Shown here one piece after another: positions 32,526 through 43,179 of a stretch of DNA of 64,000 nucleotides (its first letter is position 1; the number at the start of each line of letters is the position of its first letter). Origin of the DNA: Euglena gracilis (Eukaryota > Euglenida > Euglenophyceae > Euglenales). The translations under genes were made by a program, and so were the position numbers. The notes beneath the pieces were generated by a model. That model searched no databases and was not told where the DNA came from. It worked only from the letters and a program-made list of their open reading frames with translations. The stretch covers positions 9,051,443 to 9,115,442 of the forward strand of contig CP154956.1 in assembly GCA_039621445.1 (NCBI GenBank), written 5' to 3'.

Positions 32526-35500
32526 GGGGGGGGGGGGTACTGGCTAGTCGACCGACTAGTCGGTCGACTAGCCAGTACCCCTACCGACTAGTCGACCGAC
32601 TAGTCGGTGGCCTAGTCGGTTCCAGGGGGGGGGGGGGTACTGGCTATGGGAGCAACTGGCTAGTCGGTCGACTAGTCGGTCGACTAGTCGACCGACTAGC
32701 CACTCTAATGTACCAAAAGGGGGGGTCACCGACCTTTTAAGCCCCCCCCCAACATTGATTTGCCTTGTTTTGAACTAGAATTTCAAAGAAAACACGTCTA
32801 AAGCCTTCAAAGTTGTCAACACAAAGGATTTTGTTATTTTGGGGCCCTGGGACAGTTGAGCAACAAAAGGGATTGGCTTCCAAAACGGTTCGGCAACACA
32901 AGGGATTGGCTTCCAAAACGGTTCGGCAACACAAGGGATTTTGTTATTTTGGGGCCCTGGGACAGTTGAGCAACAAAAGGGATTGGCTTCCAAAACGGTT
33001 CGGCAACACAAGGGATTTTGTTATTTTGGGGCCCTGGGACAGTTGAGCAACAAAAGGGATTGGCTTCCAAAACGGTTCGGCAACACAAGGGATTTTGTTA
33101 TTTTGGGGCCCTGGAACAGTTGAGCAACAAAAGGGATTGGCTTCCAAAACGGTTCGGCAACACAAGGGATTTTGTTATTTTGGGGCCCTGGGACAGTTGA
33201 GCAACAAAAGGGATTGGCTTCCAAAACGGTTCGGCAACACAAGGGATTTTGTTATTTTGGGGCCCTGGGAACAGTTGAGCAACAAAAGGGATTGGCTTCC
33301 AAAACGGTTCGGCAACACAAGGGATTTTGTTATTTTGGGGCCCTGGAACAGTTGAGCAACAAAAGGGATTGGCTTCCAAAACGGTTCGGCAACACAAGGG
33401 ATTTTGTTATTTTGGGGCCCTGGGACAGTTGAGCAACAAAAGGGATTGGCTTCCAAAACGGTTCGGCAACACAAGGGATTTTGTTATTTTGGGGCCCTGG
33501 GACAGTTGAGCAACAAAAGGGATTGGCTTCCAAAACGGTTCGGCAACACAAGGGATTTTGTTATTTTGGGGCCCTGGAACAGTTGAGCAACAAAAGGGAT
33601 TGGCTTCCAAAACGGTTCGGCAACACAAGGGATTTTGTTATTTTGGGGCCCTGGGACAGTTGAGCAACAAAAGGGATTGGCTTCCAAAACGGTTCGGCAA
33701 CACAAAGGATTTTGTTATTTTGGGGCCCGGGTACAGTTGAGCAACAAAAGGGATTGGCTTCCAAAACGGTTCGGCAACACAAGGGATTTTGTTATTTTGG
33801 GGCCCTGGAACAGTTGAGCAACAAAAGGGATTGGCTTCCAAAACGGTTCGGCAACACAAGGGATTTTGTTATTTTGGGGCCCTGGGACAGTTGAGCAACA
33901 AAAGGGATTGGCTTCCAAAACGGTTCGGCAACACAAAGGATTTTGTTATTTTGGGGCCCTGGGACAGTTGAGCAACAAAAGGGATTGGCTTCCAAAACGG
34001 TTCGGCAACACAAGGGATTTTGTTATTTTGGGGCCCTGGGACAGTTGAGCAACAAAAGGGATTGGCTTCCAAAACGGTTCGGCAACACAAGGGATTTTGT
34101 TACAAAGAACAGAAAAAAAAAAAAAGGAAAAAAACAACAAAACACAAACAAATCCAACACACAAAAGAAAACCAACCACCATGTATTTTTTTTAAAAAAG
34201 AAAAACAAAAACACAACAAAAGGGATTGGCTTCCAAAACGGTTCGGCAACACAAGGGATTTTGTTATTTTGGGGCCCTGGAACAGTTGAGCAACAAAAGG
34301 GATTGGCTTCCAAAACGGTTCGGCAACACAAGGGATTTTGTTATTTTGGGGCCCTGGATCAGTTGAGCAACAAAAGGGATTGGCTTCCAAAACGGTTCGG
34401 CAACACAAGGGATTTTGTTATTTTGGGGCCCTGGAACAGTTGAGCAACAAAAGGGATTGGCTTCCAAAACGGTTCGGCAACACAAGGGATTTTGGTATTT
34501 TGGGGCCCTGGAACAGTTGAGCAACAAAAGGGATTGGCTTCCAAAACGGTTCGGCAACACAAGGGATTTTGTTATTTTGGGGCCCTGGAACAGTTGAGCA
34601 ACAAAAGGGATTGGCTTCCAAAACGGTTCGGCAACACAAGGGATTTTGTTATTTTGGGGCCCTGGGACAGTTGAGCAACAAAAGGGATTGGCTTCCAAAA
34701 CGGTTCGGCAACACAAGGGATTTTGTTATTTTGGGGCCCTGGGACAGTTGAGCAACAAAAGGGATTGGCTTCCAAAACGGTTCGGCAACACAAGGGATTT
34801 TGTTATTTTGGGGCCCTGGGACAGTTGAGCAACAAAAGGGATTGGCTTCCAAAACGGTTCGGCAACACAAGGGATTTTGTTATTTTGGGGCCCTGGAACA
34901 GTTGAGCAACAAAAGGGATTGGCTTCCAAAACGGTTCGGCAACACAAGGGATTTTGTTATTTTGGGGCCCTGGAACAGTTGAGCAACAAAAGGGATTGGC
35001 TTCCAAAACGGTTCGGCAACACAAGGGATTTTGTTATTTTGGGGCCCTGGAACAGTTGAGCAACAAAAGGGATTGGCTTCCAAAACGGTTCGGCAACACA
35101 AGGGATTTTGGTATTTTGGGGCCCTGGAACATGTGAGCAACAAAAGGGATTGGCTTCCAAAACGGTTCGGCAACACAAGGGATTTTGTTATTTTGGGGAC
35201 CTGGAACAGTTGAGCAACAAAAGGGATTGGCTTCCAAAACGGTTCGGCAACACAAGGGATTTTGGTTATTTTGGGGCCCTGGAACAGTTGAGCAACAAAA
35301 GGGATTGGCTTCCAAAACGGTTCGGCAACACAAGGGATTTTGGTATTTTGGGGCCCTGGAACAGTTGAGCAACAAAAGGGATTGGCTTCCAAAACGGTTC
35401 GGCAACACAAGGGATTTTGTTATTTTGGGGCCCTGGAACAGTTGAGCAACAAAAGGGATTGGCTTCCAAAACGGTTCGGCAACACAAGGGATTTTGTTAT

Positions 35501-36767
35501 TTTGGGGCCCTGCAACAGTTGAGCAACAAAAGGGATTGGCTTCCAAAACGGTTCGGCAACACAAGGGATTTTGTTATTTTGGGGCCCTGGGACAGTTGAG
35601 CAACAAAAGGGATTGGCTTCCAAAACGGTTCGGCAACACAAGGGATTTTGTTATTTTGGGGCCCTGGAACAGTTGAGCAACAAAAGGGATTGGCTTCCAA
35701 AACGGTTCGGCAACACAAGGGATTTTGTTATTTTGGGGCCCTGGAACAGTTGAGCAACAAAAGGGATTGGCTTCCAAAACGGTTCGGCAACACAAGGGAT
35801 TTTGGTATTTTGGGGCCCTGGAACAGTTGAGCAACAAAAGGGATTGGCTTCCAAAACGGTTCGGCAACACAAGGGATTTTGTTATTTTGGGGCCCTGGGA
35901 CAGTTGAGCAACAAAAGGGATTGGCTTCCAAAACGGTTCGGCAACACAAGGGATTTTGTTATTTTGGGGCCCTGGGACAGTTGAGCAACAAAAGGGATTG
36001 GCTTCCAAAACGGTTCGGCAACACAAGGGATTTTGTTATTTTGGGGCCCTGGGACAGTTGAGCAACAAAAGGGATTGGCTTCCAAAACGGTTCGGCAACA
36101 CAAGGGATTTTGTTATTTTGGGGCCCTGGGACAGTTGAGCAACAAAAGGGATTGGCTTCCAAAACGGTTCGGCAACACAAGGGATTTTGTTATTTTGGGG
36201 CCCTGGAACAGTTGAGCAACAAAAGGGATTGGCTTCCAAAACGGTTCGGCAACACAAGGGATTTTGTTATTTTGGGGCCCTGGAACAGTTGAGCAACAAA
36301 AGGGATTGGCTTCCAAAACGGTTCGGCAACACAAGGGATTTTGTTATTTTGGGGCCCTGGGACAGTTGAGCAACAAAAGGGATTGGCTTCCAAAACGGTT
36401 CGGCAACACAAGGGATTTTGTTATTTTGGGGCCCTGGGACAGTTGAGCAACAAAAGGGATTGGCTTCCAAACCGGTTCGGCAACACAAGGGATTTTGTTA
36501 TTTTGGGGCCCTGGGACAGTTGAGCAACAAAAGGGATTGGCTTCCGTTTGAAATATGTTCAACGAAATTTTTGGCCAAACAAGGCAAATCAGTATTGGAG
36601 GGGGGGGGCTTAAAAAGTCGGTGACCCCCCCTTTTGGTACATTAGAGTGGCTAGTCGGTCGACTAGTCGACCGACTAGCCAGTTCCCCCCACCGACTAGT
36701 CGGTCGACTAGTAGTCGGTGAACTAGTCGACCGACTAGTCGGTCGACTAGCCAGTACCCCCCCCCCC
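32526..36767. mobile_element. Fold-back-like element enclosing a 77-bp satellite
   Basis: The two ends are inverted copies of each other over about 200 bp. Outermost is a G/C tract plus TACTGGCTAGTC, then repeated CGACTAGTCGGTCGACTAG units, then a stretch containing ACATTAGAGTGGCTAGTC or its complement, GTCGGTGACCCCCCCTTTTG and ACAAGGCAAATCA. Long inverted repeats built of short tandem units resemble fold-back elements. The flanking triplet ACT occurs at both borders (32,523-32,525 and 36,768-36,770) but may be chance. No coding sequence is credible inside. Confidence 0.75.
32829..36545 (+). repeat. 77-bp satellite array, about 46-47 units
   Basis: The unit begins TTTTGTTATTTTGGGGCCCT and contains GGGATTGGCTTCCAAAACGG. 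Units differ mainly at CTGGGACAG/CTGGAACAG and GTTATTT/GGTATTT, so they are highly homogenised. The first unit has an extra half-copy at 32,870-32,940. An A-rich 117-bp insert (about 34,101-34,217) interrupts the array. The many 60-176 codon open frames here are by-products of a period not divisible by three. Confidence 0.95.
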
Positions 36768-37391
36768 ACTGTACGTCGGGGCGCCGGCTGGAGCCCCCCA
36801 GGGGTGCATGCCCTCCGGCTGAAGCGACGCCCTGCCTGGGAACGCACCCCTCGGCCAGCAACTATGCCAGCACCGTTTGCAGGGTGTCACCGAAAGTGTG
36901 GCCCAAACTCACCACCTGCCCCCCCAGCATACACTCAGTTCAAAAAGTCATGACCCAAGTTAAATTTAAAAATTCATTACTCCTGAAAATTTGGAAAACT
37001 TTTGTTCTCATCTTTGCTACACCCCTATGTCAGGCAATGGGTTGGCAAGGGTGGGGGAGGTACCAATTGCTACCTCTGCACTGCTTCCATGTGCACGTCC
37101 GTGAGCTCCTTTGCCGCTGTGCCAAGCACTCGATGTTCTCTTCACAAGGCCAGAACCGCTCTGTGCAGCGCATATGGGGATACACCGCAACCAAGGTTCT
37201 GGTCAGCTCAGCGGTGGTCTCAAAAAATGTGAGGAGGCACAAGTGGTCGAATTTATCACAACACTTCTCAGGATCCGATTGTGGTTTGGTTGGGCTTGAT
37301 TCAGTTTGGAATTATGGCTATGGCCCTTGGGTGGGGAGATGGTAACAACAGATGGGGGGGGTGTTGATAAAATTATTTGATTATTTTACGT

Positions 37392-38006
37392 AACCCCCCC
37401 CCTCATTTAAACCGACCCCCTTTCTAAAGCGACCTACCCTTCCAAACCAACCCATTGCAGAATTTCAACCAAAAAAAGAAATAAACCGACCCATGGCAAG
37501 TTGGATGACAAACATGCACAACATAATGGAAGCCGCCAACAGACAGAGCGTCCAGGCTCATCAAATGGTTATTATTGATGACCCAAAATTAGGATTTTAC
37601 ACCCAAATTAGGCATTTGCTTTCAAAATTTGGAGTTACCCCTCAAATTGGGCATTTTCCTCTAAAAATTTGGAGTTGGCACCCAAAATTTACAAAATTAG
37701 GCATTTGCCACCAAAAATTGGATATTACACCCAAAATTCAGCATTTGCCCCGAAAATTAAGAATTTGCATCCCAAATTAGGCATTTGTCACTCAAAGTTA
37801 GGAATTGGCCAACCAAATTAGGCATTTACCAATTGAAATTGCCTTGCTAACATCAACCCGCTTCCGTCACGCCGTCGGCCAGCTGTCGGCCAACCATCTG
37901 CTCCCCCTGAAACCGACCCCCCGTCCAAACCGACCCCCCTCAAGGAGTTCCACCAACCCAAAAGTCCGAAACCGACAGGTCGGTTTAAATTGGGGGGGGG
38001 GGGTTA
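37392..38006. mobile_element. C/G-capped element, family J
   Basis: About 615 bp with ends GTAACCCCCCCCC-TCATTTAAACCGACC and its inverse GGTCGGTTTAAATT-G-tract-TTAC. The interior holds a degenerate minisatellite of CCCAAAATTAGGCATTTGC-like units (about 37,590-37,830). Confidence 0.65.
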
Positions 38007-38249
38007 CAGTGCCTAATAGAAGCAGTTTAAGTGTGGAAGGTTTCCATTTTACCCCCCCCTGGACTACTCTGAAAGGGGAAGAAACCATGCTGGGGCAGAG
38101 AATGGGACGGTTGGATGCGCACCGGGAGAGCGAAGGCGTCTGCCAGTGGGTAGCGTCAGTTGTGCAGTGCTGGCCCCAGGGGTGGCACCGATTGGGTTGT
38201 GTTTCATTTGGAGGATGTGGCCAACCCCACCCATGAAGAAAGGGGGAAA

Positions 38250-38365
38250 TAATATCATCATGTCATCATATGTCATATATCATATATCATCATATCATGT
38301 CATCATATCAGATCATCATATCAGATCAATCATATCAGATCATCATATCACATCATCATATCATG
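38250..38365 (+). repeat. CATCATATCAGAT minisatellite
   Basis: Tandem CATCATAT / CAGATCATCATAT units, AT-rich. Confidence 0.8.
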
Positions 38366-38406
38366 GGCTTTGGTCAATAAGTACATCGTACTGTGCACAT
38401 GCGTAC

Positions 38407-38589
38407 CTCCCCCCCCCCTTGTCGTTGACACGCCAATGTTCCAGGAGAGTGCTGTTGACACGGGGGGTGCGTCAACGACACACCATGTCAATGTCACTGT
38501 GATTCAACAGGTAGTGTTCCAGAAAAGTGTCGTTGACACGGGGGGGGGGGGGGTCAACGACACGCAGTGTCAACGACAAGGGGGGGGAG
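38407..38589. mobile_element. 183-bp C/G-capped MITE (CTTGTCGTTGACAC)
   Basis: Inverted ends C-tract plus CTTGTCGTTGACACG at both sides (right end CGACAAG plus G-tract). The interior carries two more inverted GTTGACACGGGG/GTCAACGACAC copies, so the whole can fold into a hairpin. Confidence 0.7.
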
Positions 38590-39820
38590 ATAGCATACAT
38601 TGCATCAAACTGGATCTGTATAATGTGAACATAATTTTTTTTTATTCGTTCTACATTGGTTATGGTTGAGTCTTTTGGATACGGCCAGGGTTGCGTATGA
38701 CGTTAGGATTTGGGCTGCTGGAGCTCAAATTCTGGTTAAAAATTCAAGGATAATATTGTTCTAGATTTAGGCCCAAGAAAGCAGGCCAAGAGTGGCCTAA
38801 ACTTCAGCTAGGCTTGCTTTTTTTTGCCAAACAGCCTTCACCTAACCTTAACCCTGTTTTATTCCTAAAAATAACCAGCCAGAGGAGGGGTCCCCGGAAA
38901 AAAAATGCCAACCTTTGGTGCCAACCTTGGCTGTTTCGTGAGATATAATTTTGGGGCATGGGTTACAACACGCGTAGACCGGCGTGGATAGCGTCCGAGT
39001 ATGTACAGGACGCACGCTGCGGGCCCGCCTTTTCAGGCAGAGCCCGGCGTCAGATCAATGGGGACGCTGACAACATACAGCCTGAATCCGGGCCTTGGGG
39101 GACGATGGGCGTCCCAAAGGGACCGCCCGAACGCAGAAAGCAGACCCGGGCTCCAATGCAGAAGCGCCCGCTCAACGAGCTGTTCCCCCCCCCATACTGT
39201 TCCCATTGGGCCATAAAGGGTCCCGGGGGGGGGTCCGGAGTGCCTGTGAGTGCCTGCCCAGGCAGGCACTACCCCCCCCCCGGGGGGGGGGGGGTCGGAT
39301 TTCAGCCTGTGCCCAGGCACATTCCTTTGAAAACAGGCCATTTTTGGCCGTGTTAGGGCGTCCTCGCCCGGACCTGTGGCGGGGGGGGGGTCGCTCAACT
39401 GAAAAGTAAAATTAAGATTCTGATTTCAAATTACCTCCCAGATTGCTGACTTATTTCCAAAAAACCGCCAACCCATGTTTATGTCTAAGCGCCGAGAAAG
39501 AGGGGCCCCGAAGCTGGATTGTCAGTTTTTTCCCTTGTCGATTTTGGGGGAAACAGAGGATGCCAAAGTGCGGCCCCCCCCGGGAGGGTCAATCAGAAGG
39601 GGCGGACCCTGACCCGGGCCTTATTTGGGGTGGGGGGGGGCGGCGGAAGCATGCCGGCTTGAGCAGGGCCCCCCCCCCACTTGGGTTGGGGTTTTGGGAT
39701 AGGGTGGGGGGGAAAGGGTGGGGGGGGCACCTTCTTTTGTTTCGCCTGAACATTTTTTGGCTTCCAGGCGCCTTCGGCGCCGGGGTCTGTGCTAGGGCAC
39801 TTTGGCCGTGTGCCCTAAAG

Positions 39821-39917
39821 CCCCCCCCAAAATAAGACCCCCCTAAAAATAAGACCTCCCCCAAAAAATAAGACCCCTGACGGCGCAAAGCGCCGGAGAC
39901 GGTGAAAATTCTCCCTG

Positions 39918-39949
<32 letters not shown>

Positions 39950-40187
39950 TTTTTGAGGGGCAAAAAACATGTTATATGTCAACTTACACCAATTTGCACA
40001 TGACGCAAAGCGCCGAAGGAAAGTTTTTAACGCTTTTGGGAACCATAAAAATGATGTGTTTTTTGGGCCCGGGTCCGTCAAGAAAAAATCCAAAAATAAG
40101 GCCCCCCCAAAAATAAGACCCCCCCCCTGGAGGTTTTCAGCAACGGACCCAAAAATAAGACCCGGGTCTTATTTTGGGGGGGGGGGG
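39821..40187. mobile_element. C/G-capped element, family D, copy 1
   Basis: Inverted ends CCCCCCCCAAAATAAGACCC and G-tract plus complement. The interior GACGGCGCAAAGCGCCGGAG, GAAAATTCTCCCTG, a 30-base A-tract and TATGTCAACTTACACC matches the copy at 48,355-48,777. Confidence 0.75.
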
Positions 40188-40199
40188 TCGGATCGGGAG

Positions 40200-42720
40200 T
40201 GCCTTGGAGTGCTTGCCCAGGCAGGAACCCCCCCCCCCGGGGTGGGGTCGTATGGACAGGAATAGCTCGAGGGGGGGGCATGGTAATTTACTCACCACAT
40301 TCTTTGTGGTGTTTCAATTTCTCATATCAAGAACTCAACTTCTCATTGAACTTGGGTGTTTGCTGTTGGACGTCGCTGCTGTCTCGCCGCCCTTCGGACG
40401 GCCAAACAAGTCCAGAACTCATGGGTCGGAGGATTCAAAAATCTTTTTTTTTCAATTTGAGGTTGTTGTTTGTGAATATTCGCACCGTTGTCTTGCCGCC
40501 CCAAGGGCGGCAACAGGAAGCACGTGCATCTTTCCTTGGCTTCTAAAATTCAAATTTTTAAAGAGCACACCTTTTCTGTTGACAAATCTGGCTCTTTTGG
40601 GGAAGATTTTTGGAAAAATGTGTTGCTGTCAACCCCCTTCGGGCGGTAATATATTTTTGAGCTCCATACAAAATGCCTCAGGGGGGGGGGGGCAGTGACG
40701 TGTGGGAACGCTTGGGTGGCAGTTCCGCATCAGCAAAACAAAAAAAAAAAAAAAAAAAATTAAAAAAAAAACGGGGAAACGGGAAAAAAAACGAAAAAAA
40801 CGAAAAAAAACAAAATAACAAAAGTCACAACTGTCATTAAGTAAAAACATAAACATTAAGTCACAACTGCACCCTCAGAATGCGAAAAAAAGAGACGGCA
40901 ATTGCCTCCCAAACCCCAGAAGTCCCGGGCTGCGGCGCGCTGTGGCGGTCGCTGGGCGATGAGGACTGTCCAGCATGGGACAGGCGGCCGGGGAGTTCTA
41001 CTGCAGCGTTACGAACACTTCTATCTACAGCCTGCAGTCGGGTGGGGGGTGGGAGAATCAGGGTTTTTTTTTCAAGGCGGGGGGGTCCCTCCCACCCACC
41101 CAGGGGTAATGGGTTGGCGGCCAAAAAAACGTGTCGTTGGCGGGTCAAAAAACGCCTTTTTTTGGCTCAGAACAGTCTTTCTGGGTCCCAGTGGCCCAAA
41201 AAAATCGCTTTGGGCAAAAAATAGTTTGACCCTTTTTTGACTCAATGTGTTGGCGGCCATTAACCCCCCCCCCCCGGTCCGGGCAGGCTGAACAGGAAGG
41301 CCTGGGGGGGGGGGGGCGGACCCGCACCTGAGGTGGTGGGGGGGGGGGGGGCGACCACTACCAGAACCTGCACAAAAAAAAATCCTTCGGCGCCGAAGGA
41401 ATCTTGACTAAAAATCAGTTGCGCCCAGAAACACGGGAAGGCATGGGGGGGGGGGGGGGGTTGGTCAGACCCCCCACCCACCAGGATGGGTGTGGGGAGG
41501 GGGCTGGTCAACCCCCCACCCACCACCCATGGGGTTTCGGTGGTTTCGGTGCAGCCCCAGGTCCAGGGTAACCCCCGTGTGCTTGGCCCGGGCCATGATT
41601 GAAGGAAAGGCCGGGGGGGCCAACTTTAGGGGGGCCAAGTTTGCATGTAAGGAGGGGGGGCCAAGCGCCCGGGGGGGGGGGGTATCCGGGTCAAAAATTC
41701 TGATGCTGCGCACCAGAAAAAAAGCCAAAGATGACCGAAACCCTCCTCTGGCAAGGACCCACAAGCAGGCTTCTTTTTAAGACCCCCCAGGAAGGGGAGG
41801 TCCCCCCACCCACCCTGCCTGGCGCAGGATCACCGGGGGGGACCCCCCAAAATTCGGGCCGTCTGTGGGCATTTCCCAAAAAAGTATTCGGCGCTTCACG
41901 CCGAAACCCATACCCAGGCCTCTGGCCTGGGACCCCCCCCACCCCCCCCCCCCGGGGGTCCAGCCCCCCCCCACCCCCCCCCCCCCCGGGGGGGGGGGGG
42001 ATCTTCTAACTTAAAAAGAAGCCTGCCCACAATCGCCTTGGGGGGCACTCCCCTGCGCCTCCAGGTCTTCAAAAAAAAAACCCTGGGGGGGATGCAGAGA
42101 GGTCGCCAGACCCCGGCTCCACAAAGGGCGGCTGGGGCGGGGCCTGTGATCGGAGGTACATTGGGGCCGTGTCGCGGCGGCAGCGGCCGGGCAAAGGACC
42201 TGTGGCGGGGCTGCAAAGAGTCACCCCCCCCCCTGGGCGCTTGGCCCGGGCCAGGATTGAAGGTAAGGCCGGGGGGCCAACCTTAGGGGGGCCAAGTTTG
42301 CATGTTGAGAATTTCGGCGACCATGCACAAGGCCAAAGGCCAACTTTAGGGGGCCAAGTTTGCATGTAAGAAGGAGGGGGGCGCAGCGCCGGGGGGGGTA
42401 CACATGTGTGGTATGTGCAAACGGCACGTTTCCGGTAACTTAACCACTGGGGGGTGGGGGTGGGGGGGGACCCCATCTGCCACAGCAACGTGCAAGAAAA
42501 CCTTTGGCCGAAAAAGAGGTGACTCCACCCACCTGGCACGTATGAGGTTTCCAGCATTTCTGGTCAGCCCTGTCCAGGGGCACAACTCCCCATTTACCCC
42601 CCCCCCGGGAGGTGGGCCTTGTGCTATGGGGTGCCTGCCCGTAGCAGCCCCCCCCCCCTAACCATCCCCTGGAAAGCTGATGGCCATTGAAAAATGGGAG
42701 TCACCTCATGCGCAGCGGAC
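40200..42720. other. Element-dense, GC-rich fragments, no gene assigned
   Basis: G and C tracts, a GGAAGGCCTGG-family element, and GC-rich patches at 40,920-41,040 and 42,100-42,215 that have exon-like composition (for example RRDTAPMYLRSQAPPQPPF on minus) but no recognisable family. Confidence 0.4.
41280..41565. mobile_element. GGAAGGCCTGG-family element
   Basis: GCAGGCTGAACAGGAAGGCC at the left, GGGGTTTCGGTGGTTTCGG and CAGCCCC at the right. The interior has CCTTCGGCGCCGAAGGAATC and ACCCACCAGGATGG. Ends approximate. Confidence 0.5.
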
Positions 42721-42733
42721 GCATAGGCTGTTG

Positions 42734-42836
42734 CGTACGGCCATACTACCGGGAATACACCTGAACCCGTTCGATTTCAGAAGTTAAGCCTGGTCAGGCC
42801 CAGTTAGTACTGAGGTGGGCGACCACTTGGGAACTG
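42734..42836 (+). rRNA. 5S rRNA-like sequence, 3'-truncated
   Basis: About 100 bases match 5S rRNA: GTACGGCCATACTACC, ACCCGTTCGATTTCAGAAG, the A-box region AAGTTAAGCCTGGTCAGGCC and the C-box region TTAGTACTGAGGTGGG, then GACCACTTGGGAACT. The last ~20 bases that would close helix I are replaced by a dispersed repeat starting GAGTTGCACTGAGGC. With an intact internal promoter it may be transcribed, but it is more likely a 5S pseudogene or the head of a 5S-derived SINE. Confidence 0.75.
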
Positions 42837-42981
42837 AGTTGCACTGAGGCTTCTTGTCTGTTTATGGCCGGCGCCAACTTCACTTCTGGCCAGGTTTGCT
42901 GAGTGGTGAGGGGCCAGGTACCTCTTACATGTGTTGCTCCCCCTGGCCGGGTGAGCAACTCTGGTGTAATTCCGGGCACAC
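42837..42981 (+). repeat. Dispersed repeat (TTGCACTRAGGCTTCTTG family), fused to 5S
   Basis: Shares GGCTTCTTGTCTGTTTATGG, CCGGCGC and the 3' part CTGGCCGGGTGAGCAACTCT with copies at 2,578 and 22,287. It directly follows the truncated 5S sequence. Confidence 0.75.
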
Positions 42982-43179
42982 CTCCGGGGAGGGGGGGGGG
43001 GGTCGGTTCTGGACCCCGGTGCCGGCCGACCCAGGCAAATTTCCATTGGCATTTTTTGGCACCGGCGTCTTCGGCGCCGGGGGTGTGCTATAGCACTACC
43101 CACTCTAAAACCTCCCCCCCGGTGGGGTCGAAAGTGCCCTACCCCCCCCCTGCCTGCCCATAGCACCCACCCCGGGGAG

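Noticed and set aside
32737-36545. Many overlapping frames of 60-176 codons (MLFWGPGTVEQQ..., MCCRTVLEANPF...)
   Set aside because: They repeat every 77 bp in all frames over a satellite array; the period is not a multiple of three and there is no gene context.
32829-36545. CRISPR-like regular repeat spacing
   Set aside because: The unit is a head-to-tail satellite with no unique spacers, in eukaryotic DNA.
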